From NCBI GenBank assembly GCA_937975765.1, contig CALJUR010000003.1, forward strand, positions 1 through 37,047: DNA of 37,047 nucleotides, given 5' to 3'. This stretch comes from an uncultured Myxococcales bacterium (lineage in GTDB: Bacteria > Myxococcota_A > UBA9042 > DTJE01). Position 1 is the stretch's first letter, and every line of letters begins with the position of its first letter. The notes beneath the pieces were generated by a model. It was not told where the DNA came from. It did no database searches and worked only from the letters and a program-made list of their open reading frames with translations. This document shows positions 7,573 through 15,610 of this stretch, in pieces. The position numbers and the translations under genes were made by a program.

Positions 7573-8163
7573 ATGACCGCGTTGCTGGTGGTCCTGGGCG
7601 TGATCGTGCTGTTCGTGCTGTTCCTGGTCGGCATCTACAACGGGCTGGTCACCTACCGGAACCAGTTCAAGAACGCCTTCGCGCAGATCGACGTGCAGTT
7701 GAAGCGGCGGTACGACCTGATCCCGAACCTGGTCGAGACCGCGAAGGGCTACATCAAGCACGAGCGCGAGACGCTGGAGGCCGTGATGGCCGCCCGCGCC
7801 GGCGCGATGAAGGCTGCCGGCGCCGCCGCCGCCAACCCCGGCGACCCGGCCGCCATGCAGGGCCTGGCCCAGGCCGAGGGCGCGCTGGGCGGCGCCATGA
7901 TGAAACTGTACGCCGTCGCCGAGGCCTACCCGGACCTGAAGGCGAACCAGAACATGATGCAACTGTCCGAGGAACTGACCTCGACCGAGAACCGCGTCGC
8001 CTTCTCGCGACAGGCCTTCAACGACGCCGTGACCGCCTACAACAACAAGCGCGAGGTCTTCCCGAACAACATCGTCGCGGGGATGTTCAACTTCGCCGCG
8101 GCGCAACTGTTGGAGGCCACGGAATCGCCCGAGGAGCGGAAGGCCCCGAAGGTGCAGTTCTAG
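7573..8163 (+). CDS. lemA: LemA family membrane protein
   Basis: A 196-residue LemA protein. One N-terminal transmembrane helix (about 3-22) is followed by the family signature: YNGLVTYRNQFKNAFAQIDV and then LKRRYDLIPNLVETAKGY. The remainder is a helical bundle. LemA proteins are of uncertain biochemical role but are very often encoded beside M48 proteases, as here. Of two close ATGs (7567, 7573), the second has GGAGG at the right distance (six bases); the first abuts it. A TATACT box at 7535-7540 could be a -10 element, but I see no matching -35. Two GC hairpin repeats separate it from the protease gene. Confidence 0.93.
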   Translation: MTALLVVLGVIVLFVLFLVGIYNGLVTYRNQFKNAFAQIDVQLKRRYDLIPNLVETAKGYIKHERETLEAVMAARAGAMKAAGAAAANPGDPAAMQGLAQAEGALGGAMMKLYAVAEAYPDLKANQNMMQLSEELTSTENRVAFSRQAFNDAVTAYNNKREVFPNNIVAGMFNFAAAQLLEATESPEERKAPKVQF

Positions 8164-8179
8164 ACCGGCGATCGGCCTT

Positions 8180-8204
8180 GCAGGGCGGGGCCCCGTCCCC
8201 CGCC
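8180..8204. repeat. GC hairpin repeat, copy B (one G shorter)
   Basis: It reads GCAGGGCGGGG then CCCCGTCCCCCGCC, 25 bases, so it differs from copies A and C by one substitution and one missing G in the left arm. It lies 16 bases after the lemA stop. Confidence 0.8.
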
Positions 8205-8206
8205 AC

Positions 8207-8231
8207 CCGGAGGATCGTGGTGATCGTCCGG
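8207..8231. repeat. Imperfect inverted repeat between GC hairpin copies B and C
   Basis: CCGGAGGATC and GATCGTCCGG are complementary except for one pair and are separated by GTGGT. Together with copies B and C it could fold the lemA-M48 spacer into three consecutive stems. Confidence 0.4.
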
Positions 8232-8245
8232 AGCGATCTGGAAAT

Positions 8246-8271
8246 GTAGGGCGGGGGCCCCGTCCCCCGCC
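8246..8271. repeat. GC hairpin repeat, copy C
   Basis: This 26-base copy is identical to copy A. It ends 20 bases before the start of the M48 protease gene, so in a lemA-M48 transcript it would sit just upstream of the ribosome binding region. Confidence 0.85.
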
Positions 8272-8291
8272 GTTCCATCGAGGAATTCTTC

Positions 8292-10190
8292 ATGGCGACG
8301 AGTTTCTTCGAGCACCAGGAGAAGGCCCGCCGCAACAGCCGCCTGCTGGTGTTCCTGTTCGCGCTTGCGGTCCTGGGCATCGCGGCCGCGATCTACCTCG
8401 CGGTGATGGGCGCCCTGGGCATGTCGGAGTGCAGGGAGAACCCGGCCTGCCGGTTCACGTGGTGGGACCCGGTCTTCTTCCTGTACGTCTTCGGCGGGAC
8501 GCTGGGATTCGTCGGCCTCGCCAGCGGGTACCGCATCCTGTCGCTGAAGTCGGGCGGCGGGTCGGTGGCCGAGATGATGGGCGGGCGGCAGGTGGACCCC
8601 GGCACCCGGGACCCGCTGGAGCGCCGGTTGGTCAACGTCGTCGAGGAGATGGCGATCGCCTCGGGCGTGCCCGTGCCCGCGATCTACGTGATGGACGGGG
8701 AGCCGGGCATCAACGCCTTCGCGGCGGGCTTCTCGCCGAACGACGCGGCGGTGGCGGTGACGCGCGGCACGCTGGAGACACTGGACCGCGACAAGCTGCA
8801 GGGGGTCATCGCGCACGAGTTCAGCCACATCCTGAACGGCGACATGCGGATGAACATCCGCCTGATCGGCGTGCTGTTCGGCATCCTGGCCATCGCGGTG
8901 ATCGGGCGGATCATCCTGTCCTTCGCCGGGCGGACGCGAGGCAGCAAGAAGGACAACGGCGCCGCCGCCGTCGCGCTGGCGGGCCTGGTGCTGATGATCG
9001 TCGGGTACATCGGCCTGTTCGTGGGCCGCATCATCCAGGCGGCGGTGTCCCGGCAGCGGGAGTTCCTGGCCGACGCGTCGGCGGTGCAGTTCACCCGGAA
9101 CCCGCTGGGCATCTCGGGCGCGCTGAAGACCATCGCCGGCTGGGAGGCAGGGTCGCGGCTGGCCGCCCCGAAGACGGTCGAGGTTGGCCACCTGCTGTTC
9201 GGCGAGGGGCAGCCGTCGTGGCTGGGCGGCCTGCTGGCCACGCATCCCCCGCTGGAGGAACGGATCCGCCGGATCGACCCGCAGTTCCGGCCCGAGGCGC
9301 TGGAGGCGGACCGGGCGGCGGCGGCCGGGCCGGCGATGGCGGGCGCGGCGGGCTTCGCGGGCGGCGGCGCGGCGATCCGGGCCGAGGGCGTCGTCGATCG
9401 CGTCGGCGCGCCGACCCGGGCCCACCTGGCCCGCAGTGCGTCGCTGCGGGCGACCGTGCCCGCCCTGCTGAACGAGGCGCTGCAGTCCCCCGAGGGGGCG
9501 ATGCGGCTGGTCTACGCCATGCTCCTGGACGCCCGGCCGGCCGTCCGCGGAACGCAACTGGAGTTCCTGCGGGGCCAGTCGCCCGAGGATGCGGCCGGGG
9601 CGCAGGCCCTGGCGGCTTCGTTCGACGGGTTCGACGTCCGCTGGCGCCTGCCGCTGCTGGACCTGGCGGCGCCCGCCCTGCGGAAGGTCCCGCCCGCGAA
9701 CCGGGTGACGTTCCTGCACCGGGTCGAGGCCCTGGTGATCGCCGACCGGCAGGTCTCGCTGTTCGAGTTCGCGCTGCAGCGCCTGCTGGCCCGCCGCATG
9801 GCGCGACGGGGACCGCACGACGACGGGGCGAAGGGCCGCCCGTCCCAGGACGACGTGCTGGTGCTGCTGGCGGCGCTGGCCGCTGCGGGCAGCGAGGACG
9901 ACGCCGCGGCGATGAACGCCCTGCGGGCCGGCCTGGCCCGGGTGCGGGGGCTTCCCGCGTCCCGGCTGCCGGCGGCGCTTGCCACGGCGCGCTCGGATAC
10001 CCCGGCCACGACGGGCCCCGCGCTGGACCGCCTGGCCCGGGCCTCCTTCGAGATCCGGCACGCGGTCCTGGACGCCGCCAGTTTCGTGGTGCTGGCCGAC
10101 GGCCACGTCACGCTGGACGAGGCCGAACTGCTGCGCATCGTCGCCATCTCGCTGGACTGCCCCATGCCGCCCTTCCTGGAAACCTTCTGA
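8292..10190 (+). CDS. M48 (HtpX-like) membrane metalloprotease with C-terminal TerB-like region
   Basis: The protein is 632 residues, about twice the length of HtpX. It has two N-terminal membrane helices (about 18-40, 58-82), then the zinc motif HEFSH at 175-179 and the third ligand Glu257 in REFLADASAV, with two more membrane helices between them. This is the M48B layout of HtpX, which degrades misfolded membrane proteins. After about residue 335 comes a ~300-residue extension. Its end, SFVVLADGHVTLDEAELLRIVA, matches the acidic pattern of TerB/DjlA-type domains, which bind metal or partner proteins. LemA-M48 pairs are common, and the TerB-like tail is a known but less common addition. The extension assignment is by pattern only. 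Confidence 0.9.
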   Translation: MATSFFEHQEKARRNSRLLVFLFALAVLGIAAAIYLAVMGALGMSECRENPACRFTWWDPVFFLYVFGGTLGFVGLASGYRILSLKSGGGSVAEMMGGRQVDPGTRDPLERRLVNVVEEMAIASGVPVPAIYVMDGEPGINAFAAGFSPNDAAVAVTRGTLETLDRDKLQGVIAHEFSHILNGDMRMNIRLIGVLFGILAIAVIGRIILSFAGRTRGSKKDNGAAAVALAGLVLMIVGYIGLFVGRIIQAAVSRQREFLADASAVQFTRNPLGISGALKTIAGWEAGSRLAAPKTVEVGHLLFGEGQPSWLGGLLATHPPLEERIRRIDPQFRPEALEADRAAAAGPAMAGAAGFAGGGAAIRAEGVVDRVGAPTRAHLARSASLRATVPALLNEALQSPEGAMRLVYAMLLDARPAVRGTQLEFLRGQSPEDAAGAQALAASFDGFDVRWRLPLLDLAAPALRKVPPANRVTFLHRVEALVIADRQVSLFEFALQRLLARRMARRGPHDDGAKGRPSQDDVLVLLAALAAAGSEDDAAAMNALRAGLARVRGLPASRLPAALATARSDTPATTGPALDRLARASFEIRHAVLDAASFVVLADGHVTLDEAELLRIVAISLDCPMPPFLETF

Positions 10191-10228
10191 CGCATCCCGT
10201 TGCCCGGACGAAGGCTTGCGACGCCGGA

Positions 10229-10257
10229 TTGCGCGGGCGGATGCCGGGCGCTAGAAT
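10229..10257 (+). promoter_or_regulatory. Promoter of the 6S RNA
   Basis: TTGCGC (10229-10234) and TAGAAT (10252-10257) are exactly 17 bases apart. The expected start, seven bases on, is 10264-10265, which is where the RNA's closing stem begins. Confidence 0.75.
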
Positions 10258-10264
10258 GCGGGCA

Positions 10265-10449
10265 GGTGCCCTGCGAGTGCGTCGGCGGTGGCCGATGAGG
10301 TCGAACCGCTGGTGTTTGAAAACGGGAGTCGCCCCTTCCCGCGGTGTGCAGGCCCGGTGCGACCGGGACGCCTGAAGCGGGTACCGCGACACCCACCTGC
10401 GTCGTTCCGGGGTTCGTATGGGCTGCCCCGGCGGACTTCGCAGGGCACC
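10265..10449 (+). ncRNA. ssrS: 6S RNA
   Basis: 6S RNA mimics an open promoter and sequesters sigma70-RNA polymerase in stationary phase. This 185-base stretch has the expected architecture. GGTGCCCTGCGA (10265-10276) pairs perfectly with TCGCAGGGCACC (10438-10449) as the closing stem. A mostly unpaired purine-rich middle (around TGTTTGAAAACGG) would form the central bubble. On the apical side, GCGGT pairs with ACCGC and CCCGGT (10353-10358) with ACCGGG (10362-10367), with CCTGAAGC and CGCGACACCCACCTG as in deltaproteobacterial-type 6S. It fills the gap between the M48 gene and the 3' end of purD, ending eight bases from the purD stop codon. No T-run terminator is visible. Identification is from recognised pattern, not a covariance search. 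Confidence 0.88.
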
Positions 10450-10456
10450 ACCCCAC

Positions 10457-11725
10457 TCACCCCCGGAAGGTTTTCCCGATGTCGGTCCGGTAGTGCATGC
10501 CGGCGAAGCGGATGTGCCCCACGGCCTCGTAGGCCCGCTCCCGGGCCTCCTTGAAGGACCTGCCCGACGCGGTGACGCCCAGGACGCGGCCGCCCGAGGT
10601 GACCAGCGATCCGTCGGCCATCCGCCGCGTGCCGGCATGGAACACGTGCACGCCCGGCACCGTCGCGGCCCGGTCCAGGCCCTGGATGACGTCGCCGGTG
10701 CGGGGCTGCTGCGGGTAGCCGGCCGACGCCAGAACGACGCAGACCGCGGGATGGCGCTCGATGTCCAGGCGGGCCTCGTGCAGCCGGCCCTCGCTGCACG
10801 CCAGCATCGCCTCCGCCAGGTTGCCGCGCGTGCGGGACAGCACCGGCTGGGTCTCGGGGTCGCCGAACCGGCAGTTGAACTCCAGCACCTTCGGCCCGTC
10901 GGCCGTGATCATCAGGCCGGCATACAGCACGCCCCTGTATGCGATGCCGCGCCGGGCCAGCTCGGCCAGCGTCGGGCGGACGACGGTCTCGATCACCTTC
11001 TCGCGCGCCTCGCCTTCCAGCAGCGGCGTCGGCGAGAAGGCGCCCATGCCGCCCGTGTTCGGTCCCTGGTCGTGGTCGAACACGCGCTTGTGATCCCGTG
11101 CGCCGGCCAGCGGAAGCACGTGCTGGCCGTCGGTGATGACCATGAACGAGGCCTCCTCGCCGACCAGGAAGTCCTCGACGACGACCCGCCGGCCCGCGTG
11201 GCCCAGCGTCCCGTCCACCATGAACGTCTTGACCGCCTCGATGGCCTCCTCGCGTCGCAGGGCGACCACGACGCCCTTGCCCGCGGCCAGCCCATCGGCC
11301 TTGACCACCACCGGCAGCGGGCAGGAGACGACGTGCCTCAGGGCCTCGTCGGCGTGATCGAAGACGTGCCAGCGCGCCGCGGGCACGCCGGCCGCCTCCA
11401 GGACCTCGTGCGCGAACGCCTTGCTGGACTCCAGCCGGGCGGCGGCCGCGACGGGGCCGAACACCGGGATCCCCAGGGCCCCCAGCCGGTCGGCCAGCCC
11501 TGCCGCCAGCGGCGCCTCGGGGCCGATCGCGACCAGCCCGACCTTCTCGGCCTGCGCGGCGGCCACCACCGCGTCCACGTCGGTGGGCGACACGGGCAGG
11601 GCCCGGGCCACCTCGTCGGTGCCGCCGTTGCCCTTCGTGATCAGCACCTCGACGCCGCGCGACTGCGACAGCTTCCACGCCATCGCGTGTTCGCGGCCCC
11701 CGTTGCCGACGACCAGGACTTTCAT
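10457..11725 (-). CDS. purD: Phosphoribosylamine-glycine ligase (GAR synthetase)
   Basis: PurD joins glycine to phosphoribosylamine with ATP, the second step of purine synthesis. The 422 residues match the usual length. The N-terminal domain opens VLVVGNGGREHAMAWKL. The ATP-grasp part shows VKADGLAAGKGVVVA, GPNTGGMGAFSPTP and LEFNCRFGDPETQPVL, including the conserved metal-binding Glu and Asn of that last motif. It lies 24 bases after purH on the same strand, so the two are almost certainly co-transcribed. It directly uses the product of PurF, whose fragment lies at the window start. The 3' end faces the 6S RNA gene. Confidence 0.96.
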   Translation of the reverse strand: MKVLVVGNGGREHAMAWKLSQSRGVEVLITKGNGGTDEVARALPVSPTDVDAVVAAAQAEKVGLVAIGPEAPLAAGLADRLGALGIPVFGPVAAAARLESSKAFAHEVLEAAGVPAARWHVFDHADEALRHVVSCPLPVVVKADGLAAGKGVVVALRREEAIEAVKTFMVDGTLGHAGRRVVVEDFLVGEEASFMVITDGQHVLPLAGARDHKRVFDHDQGPNTGGMGAFSPTPLLEGEAREKVIETVVRPTLAELARRGIAYRGVLYAGLMITADGPKVLEFNCRFGDPETQPVLSRTRGNLAEAMLACSEGRLHEARLDIERHPAVCVVLASAGYPQQPRTGDVIQGLDRAATVPGVHVFHAGTRRMADGSLVTSGGRVLGVTASGRSFKEARERAYEAVGHIRFAGMHYRTDIGKTFRG

Positions 11726-11749
11726 GGGTGAACCCCCGTCACGAACCCG

Positions 11750-13291
11750 TCAGTGCCGGAAATGCCGGCGACCGGTGAAGACCATCGCGAGGCCCAGCCG
11801 GTCGGCCGCGGCGATGACCTCCGCGTCCCGCATCGCCCCGCCCGGCTGCGCGACCGCCGTGGCGCCCGCCTTCGCGACCTCCTCCAGCCCGTCCGGGAAC
11901 GGGAAGAAGGCGTCGCTGCCGACCGAGGTGCCCTTCAGGTCCACCTTCCGGTCCTCGGCCTTGATCGCGGCCAGCCGCGCCGAGTCCACGCGGCTCATCT
12001 GGCCGGCGCCGACCGCGGACGTCCGGTCGGCCCGGGCGAACACGATCGCGTTGCTCTTGACGTGCTTGGACACCCGCCAGGCCATGTCCAGCGCCGCCCA
12101 CTCCTCCTCGGTCGGGGCGCGCTGCGTGACGACCTTGCCCGACCGCACCTCGTCGGCGCGCGGGTCGGTCTCCTGCACCAGCAGGCCGCCGGACACGTGC
12201 TTGGCCACCAGCGCGGGCAGCGGCTCCAGGAACGCCTCGTGCAGTTCCATCACGCGCAGGTTCTTCTTGGCCGCGAACAGCGCCAGCGCCGCCGGCGACA
12301 CCGACGGGGCCAGCACGACCTCGTAGAAGTGCTCGCACATCCTCCGCGCCAGCGCCTCGTCCACCTCGCGGTTCAGCGCCACGATGCCGCCGAAGGCCGA
12401 CACGGGGTCGGTCGCCAGCGCCTTCTCGTAAGCCTCCGCCAGCGACGCCGCGTCGGTCGCCGCGCCGGCCGGGTTCGTGTGCTTGATGATGGCGACCGCC
12501 GGCGCGTCCCACTCGCGCACCAGCTGCCAGGCGGCCTCCATGTCCACCAGGTTGTTGAAGGACAGCGCCTTGCCCTGCCGCTGCATCGCGCCCAGGATGC
12601 CGGACGCGCCGCCCGCCGGCAGGTACACCGCCGACTTCTGGTGCGGGTTCTCGCCGTACCGCAGGTCCTGTGCCTTCGTGCCGCCCAGGAACAGCACCGG
12701 GGGCAGCCCGCCGTCCGCAGCCCTGCCGAAGTGCGCCGCGACCGCGCTGTCGTATGCGCCCGTCATCGCGAAGACCTTGATCATCAGTCGCCGCTTCGTC
12801 GCCGCCGACGTCTCGCCATGCGCCTTCAACTCGTCCAGCACCGTGCCATAGTCCGCCGGGTCCACCACGACGGTGACGCGGTCGCTGTTCTTGGCCGCCG
12901 CCCGGATCATCGTCGGCCCGCCGATGTCGATGTTCTCGATCGCCTCGGCCTCGGTGACGCCGGGCTTCGCGACCGTGGCCTGGAACGGGTACAGGTTCAC
13001 GGCGACCAGGTCCACGTAGTCGATCTGCAGTTCCTTCAGGGTGCGGTGGTCCTCCTCGTTGCCCCGGGCCAGCACGCCGGCCAGCACCTTCGGGTGCAGC
13101 GTCTTGACCCGCCCGTCCAGGCACTCGGGAAAGCCGGTCACCCGGGACACGTCGGTCACCGGCACGCCGGCCTCGCGCAGGCTGCGGGACGTGCCGCCGG
13201 TCGACACGACCTCGAAGCCCAGGTCCACCAGGCCGCGGCAGAAGTCCACGACCCCGGTCTTGTCCGATACGCTCACGATCGCGCGCTTCAT
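11750..13291 (-). CDS. purH: Bifunctional AICAR transformylase / IMP cyclohydrolase
   Basis: PurH performs the last two steps to IMP: formylation of AICAR and ring closure. It is 513 residues, normal length. The N-terminal MGS-like cyclohydrolase domain starts MKRAIVSVSDKTGVVDF and holds STGGTSRSLREAGV and GRVKTLHPKVLAGVL. The transformylase half has RYGENPHQKSAVY and AIIKHTNPAGAA, and ends QPGGAMRDAEVIAAADRLG. The KHTNPAG Lys-His pair is the catalytic site. The start ATG follows a GGAGGGGG run. Upstream on the same strand, 50 bases away, is a lipoprotein gene that may share its promoter. Confidence 0.97.
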   Translation of the reverse strand: MKRAIVSVSDKTGVVDFCRGLVDLGFEVVSTGGTSRSLREAGVPVTDVSRVTGFPECLDGRVKTLHPKVLAGVLARGNEEDHRTLKELQIDYVDLVAVNLYPFQATVAKPGVTEAEAIENIDIGGPTMIRAAAKNSDRVTVVVDPADYGTVLDELKAHGETSAATKRRLMIKVFAMTGAYDSAVAAHFGRAADGGLPPVLFLGGTKAQDLRYGENPHQKSAVYLPAGGASGILGAMQRQGKALSFNNLVDMEAAWQLVREWDAPAVAIIKHTNPAGAATDAASLAEAYEKALATDPVSAFGGIVALNREVDEALARRMCEHFYEVVLAPSVSPAALALFAAKKNLRVMELHEAFLEPLPALVAKHVSGGLLVQETDPRADEVRSGKVVTQRAPTEEEWAALDMAWRVSKHVKSNAIVFARADRTSAVGAGQMSRVDSARLAAIKAEDRKVDLKGTSVGSDAFFPFPDGLEEVAKAGATAVAQPGGAMRDAEVIAAADRLGLAMVFTGRRHFRH

Positions 13292-13341
13292 GGATCCCCC
13301 TCCGACGGGGCGGCGACCGTCCGGCCCGCCCCGTCCCCGCC

Positions 13342-14097
13342 CTAAGGCTGCGCCTTCGGGAGGAACGTGATGTTGTCCATCAGCACGACGCCCGAACCGG
13401 CGTCGCCCTGGTCCTTGCGGTCGATCCGGATGCCCACCTGCTTGCCCTTCTTCCGGTTGAACATCGGGTGCAGGGTCTTGTCGAAGCGGATCTCGTGCCG
13501 TGCCCACTCCTTCCCGGCGGCCAGAGGTGCAGACTCGCCGGTATAGCCCTGCAGCGCCGCGTCGTACGGGTCCAGTTCCGTGATCTCGAACTTCACCTTG
13601 TGGTCGGCGCCGTCGCCCGACTTCAGCAGGAAGGCCACGCCGTCGTAGCCGCTGATGTCCACCGGGGCCGGCTTGCCCTTCTCGCCGGCCAGGTACTCGA
13701 AGGTGCCGCACTGCGAGTTGTCCATGGGCAGGTTGAACTCGACCTTCAGCCGCCGGCTTCCGCCCTCGTCCACGACGGACAGGCCGCACTTGCCGCCCCG
13801 GTACGCCCAGGCGTCCCAGAAGCCGCCCCACAGCGTCTTCCTCGGGTCGAAGGTGGACTCGTAGTCGTTGAAGGCCTTCCAGCCGGCGGGCAGCGGGTCC
13901 GGCCACACGGGCTCGGCCTTCGGGGCGGGCTTCGGAGCCTCGGCGGGCTTCGCCTCGGCCGCCTTGGCGGCCTCGGGGGCCTTGGGGGCCTTGGAGGGCG
14001 CGTCCTTCCTGCCCCCGCAGCCTGCCGCGAGAGCGGTCGCGGCCAGCAGTGCGAGGAAGAGCTTCGGGGAGTCCGGGAACCGTCGCGGGGTCTTCAT
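13342..14097 (-). CDS. Lipoprotein with Ala/Lys/Pro linker and jelly-roll-like domain
   Basis: 251 residues. The N-terminus has a basic start, a hydrophobic run and the lipobox LAAGC (Cys27), so it should be lipid-anchored. A low-complexity linker of Ala, Lys, Pro and Glu (about 30-65) probably spans the periplasm. The remaining ~185 residues contain alternating strands such as YDGVAFLLKSGDGADHKVKF and GVVLMDNITFLP, the pattern of CBM11/CIA30-like beta-sandwiches that often bind carbohydrate. I know no specific function. It stands first in a possible lipoprotein-purH-purD transcript and is divergent from deoB, separated by 143 bases. Confidence 0.75.
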   Translation of the reverse strand: MKTPRRFPDSPKLFLALLAATALAAGCGGRKDAPSKAPKAPEAAKAAEAKPAEAPKPAPKAEPVWPDPLPAGWKAFNDYESTFDPRKTLWGGFWDAWAYRGGKCGLSVVDEGGSRRLKVEFNLPMDNSQCGTFEYLAGEKGKPAPVDISGYDGVAFLLKSGDGADHKVKFEITELDPYDAALQGYTGESAPLAAGKEWARHEIRFDKTLHPMFNRKKGKQVGIRIDRKDQGDAGSGVVLMDNITFLPKAQP

Positions 14098-14204
14098 CGT
14101 GAGGTCCTCTCGGTGTGGCCCGCCCGCCGGGGGGCTCGGGAACCCGGCCGAAGCCCGGAGGATGGCTGGCCGGGGCCTGCCGCAATCGCGGGCGGGCGCT
14201 CCGG

Positions 14205-14236
14205 TTGACCGGGACCGGGTTCGCGCCGAATATACC
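14205..14236 (+). promoter_or_regulatory. Possible deoB promoter; transcript may be nearly leaderless
   Basis: TTGACC (14205-14210) and TATACC (14231-14236) lie before the deoB ATG at 14241, but the 20-base spacer is long. If TATACC is the -10 box, transcription would start at or next to the ATG. No Shine-Dalgarno sequence precedes this ATG, which agrees with a leaderless message. Confidence 0.35.
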
Positions 14237-14240
14237 GCCC

Positions 14241-15437
14241 ATGAGCGGTACGGACAAGGCGTTCGATCGGGTCTTCTGGCTGGTCCTGGACAGCGTGGGA
14301 ATCGGGGCGATGCCCGACGCGGCGCAGTACGGCGACGCCGGCGCCGACACGCTGGGCAACACGGCGCGCGCGGCGGGCGGACTGCGCCTGCCGAACCTGG
14401 GCCGGCTGGGCCTGGGGAACCTGCACCGGGTGCAGGGCGTTCCGCCGGCCGTCGCCCCGGACGGCTTCTTCGCGCGCCTCGCCGAGGCGTCCCCGGGCAA
14501 GGACACGACGACCGGGCACTGGGAGATGGCGGGCGTCGCCCTGGACCGGCCGTTCGCGACCTTCACCGACACGGGCTTCCCCGCCGATCTGATGGAGGCA
14601 TTCCGGCGCGAGTCGGGCTTCGCTTGGATCGGCAACTTCGCGGCCAGTGGCACGGAGATCATCGAGCGGATGGGCCCCGAGCACCAGCGCACGGGCCGGC
14701 TGATCGTCTATACCAGCGCCGACTCCGTGTTCCAGATCGCGGCCCACGAGGAGACGGTCCCGCTGCCCCGGCTGTACGAGGCCTGCGAGGTGGCACGGCG
14801 GCTGCTGGACCCGCTGCACGTCGCCCGGGTCATCGCCCGCCCCTTCGTCGGAGTGCCCGGCGCGTACCATCGCACCTACAACCGGCGCGACTTCTCGATG
14901 AAGCCGCCGCGGCCGACGGTGCTGGATCGCCTGGAGGCGGCCGGCCAGCCGGTCGTCGGCGTGGGCAAGATCCCGGACATCTTCGCCGGGTGCGGCATCA
15001 CGGAACCCGTTCACACCGAGGGGAACGCCGACGGCCTGCGGCGCAGCGAGGAGGTGCTGCGGCGCGGCGGGCCGGGCCTGGTGTTCACGAACCTGGTGGA
15101 CTTCGACATGCTGTACGGCCACCGGCGGGACGCCGCCGGGTACGCCCGGGCGCTGGAGGAGGTGGATGCCTTCCTTCCGGCCCTGCTGGACGCCGCCGGT
15201 CCGCGCTGCCTGGTGCTGCTGACCGCGGACCACGGCTGCGACCCGACGGCGGGCTGGTCCACCGACCACACCCGCGAGTACGTGCCGCTGGTCGCCTGGC
15301 ACGCCGGCATCCCGCCGGGCGGCGGTCGCGACCTGGGGCTGCGGCCGACCTTCGCCGACCTGGGCGCCACCGTGGCCGCCGCCCTGGGCCTGCCCCCCTC
15401 CGGCGACGGCACCCCGATCCCCGACCTTCTCCCCTGA
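14241..15437 (+). CDS. deoB: Phosphopentomutase
   Basis: DeoB interconverts ribose- or deoxyribose-1-phosphate and the 5-phosphate in nucleoside salvage, using two Mn2+ ions in an alkaline-phosphatase-type fold. The 398 residues are standard length. Family motifs are present in order: FWLVLDSVGIGAMPDA (metal-binding Asp), GKDTTTGHWEMAG (the phosphorylated Thr region), GVPGAYHRTYNRRDFSM, and the metal-binding end LTADHGCDPT with STDHTREYVPL. The ATG at 14241 gives the exact family N-terminus; the frame is open upstream but codes for nothing recognisable. The 3' end is eight bases from a REP-like inverted element. Confidence 0.97.
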   Translation: MSGTDKAFDRVFWLVLDSVGIGAMPDAAQYGDAGADTLGNTARAAGGLRLPNLGRLGLGNLHRVQGVPPAVAPDGFFARLAEASPGKDTTTGHWEMAGVALDRPFATFTDTGFPADLMEAFRRESGFAWIGNFAASGTEIIERMGPEHQRTGRLIVYTSADSVFQIAAHEETVPLPRLYEACEVARRLLDPLHVARVIARPFVGVPGAYHRTYNRRDFSMKPPRPTVLDRLEAAGQPVVGVGKIPDIFAGCGITEPVHTEGNADGLRRSEEVLRRGGPGLVFTNLVDFDMLYGHRRDAAGYARALEEVDAFLPALLDAAGPRCLVLLTADHGCDPTAGWSTDHTREYVPLVAWHAGIPPGGGRDLGLRPTFADLGATVAAALGLPPSGDGTPIPDLLP

Positions 15438-15445
15438 GTTCGGCG

Positions 15446-15604
15446 AATTCAGGGACAGTCACCATTATTCAGGGGTCAACCTTACGAATTTGCTGCATTC
15501 CTTTGACAGCATCCATGAGTGTCAAAAAAATCCAATAGTTGGCATGTCAATAATGGTGACTGTCCCTGTATTGCGCTCTGTATTGCGCTGTATTGCGCCG
15601 GCCT
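15446..15604. repeat. REP/BIME-like composite inverted element
   Basis: CAGGGACAGTCACCATTATT (15450-15469) is the exact reverse complement of 15549-15568, with 79 bases between the arms. Inside is a smaller stem, TTTGACA (15502-15508) with TGTCAAA (15520-15526). The right arm is followed by tandem TGTATTGCGC units up to about 15604. The element fills the gap between two convergent genes, deoB and a membrane protein, and is far more A+T-rich than its surroundings. A single arm of the same family is at 2904-2946. Such arms are typical of elements moved by REP-associated tyrosine transposases, but no transposase is encoded in this window. Confidence 0.85.
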
Positions 15605-15610
15605 TGCGGG

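Noticed and set aside
15502..15530. Stem TTTGACA/TGTCAAA followed by an A-run, as a rho-independent terminator
   Set aside because: On either strand the run after the stem is not T, so it does not terminate in the standard way. It is better seen as the inner stem of the REP-like element.
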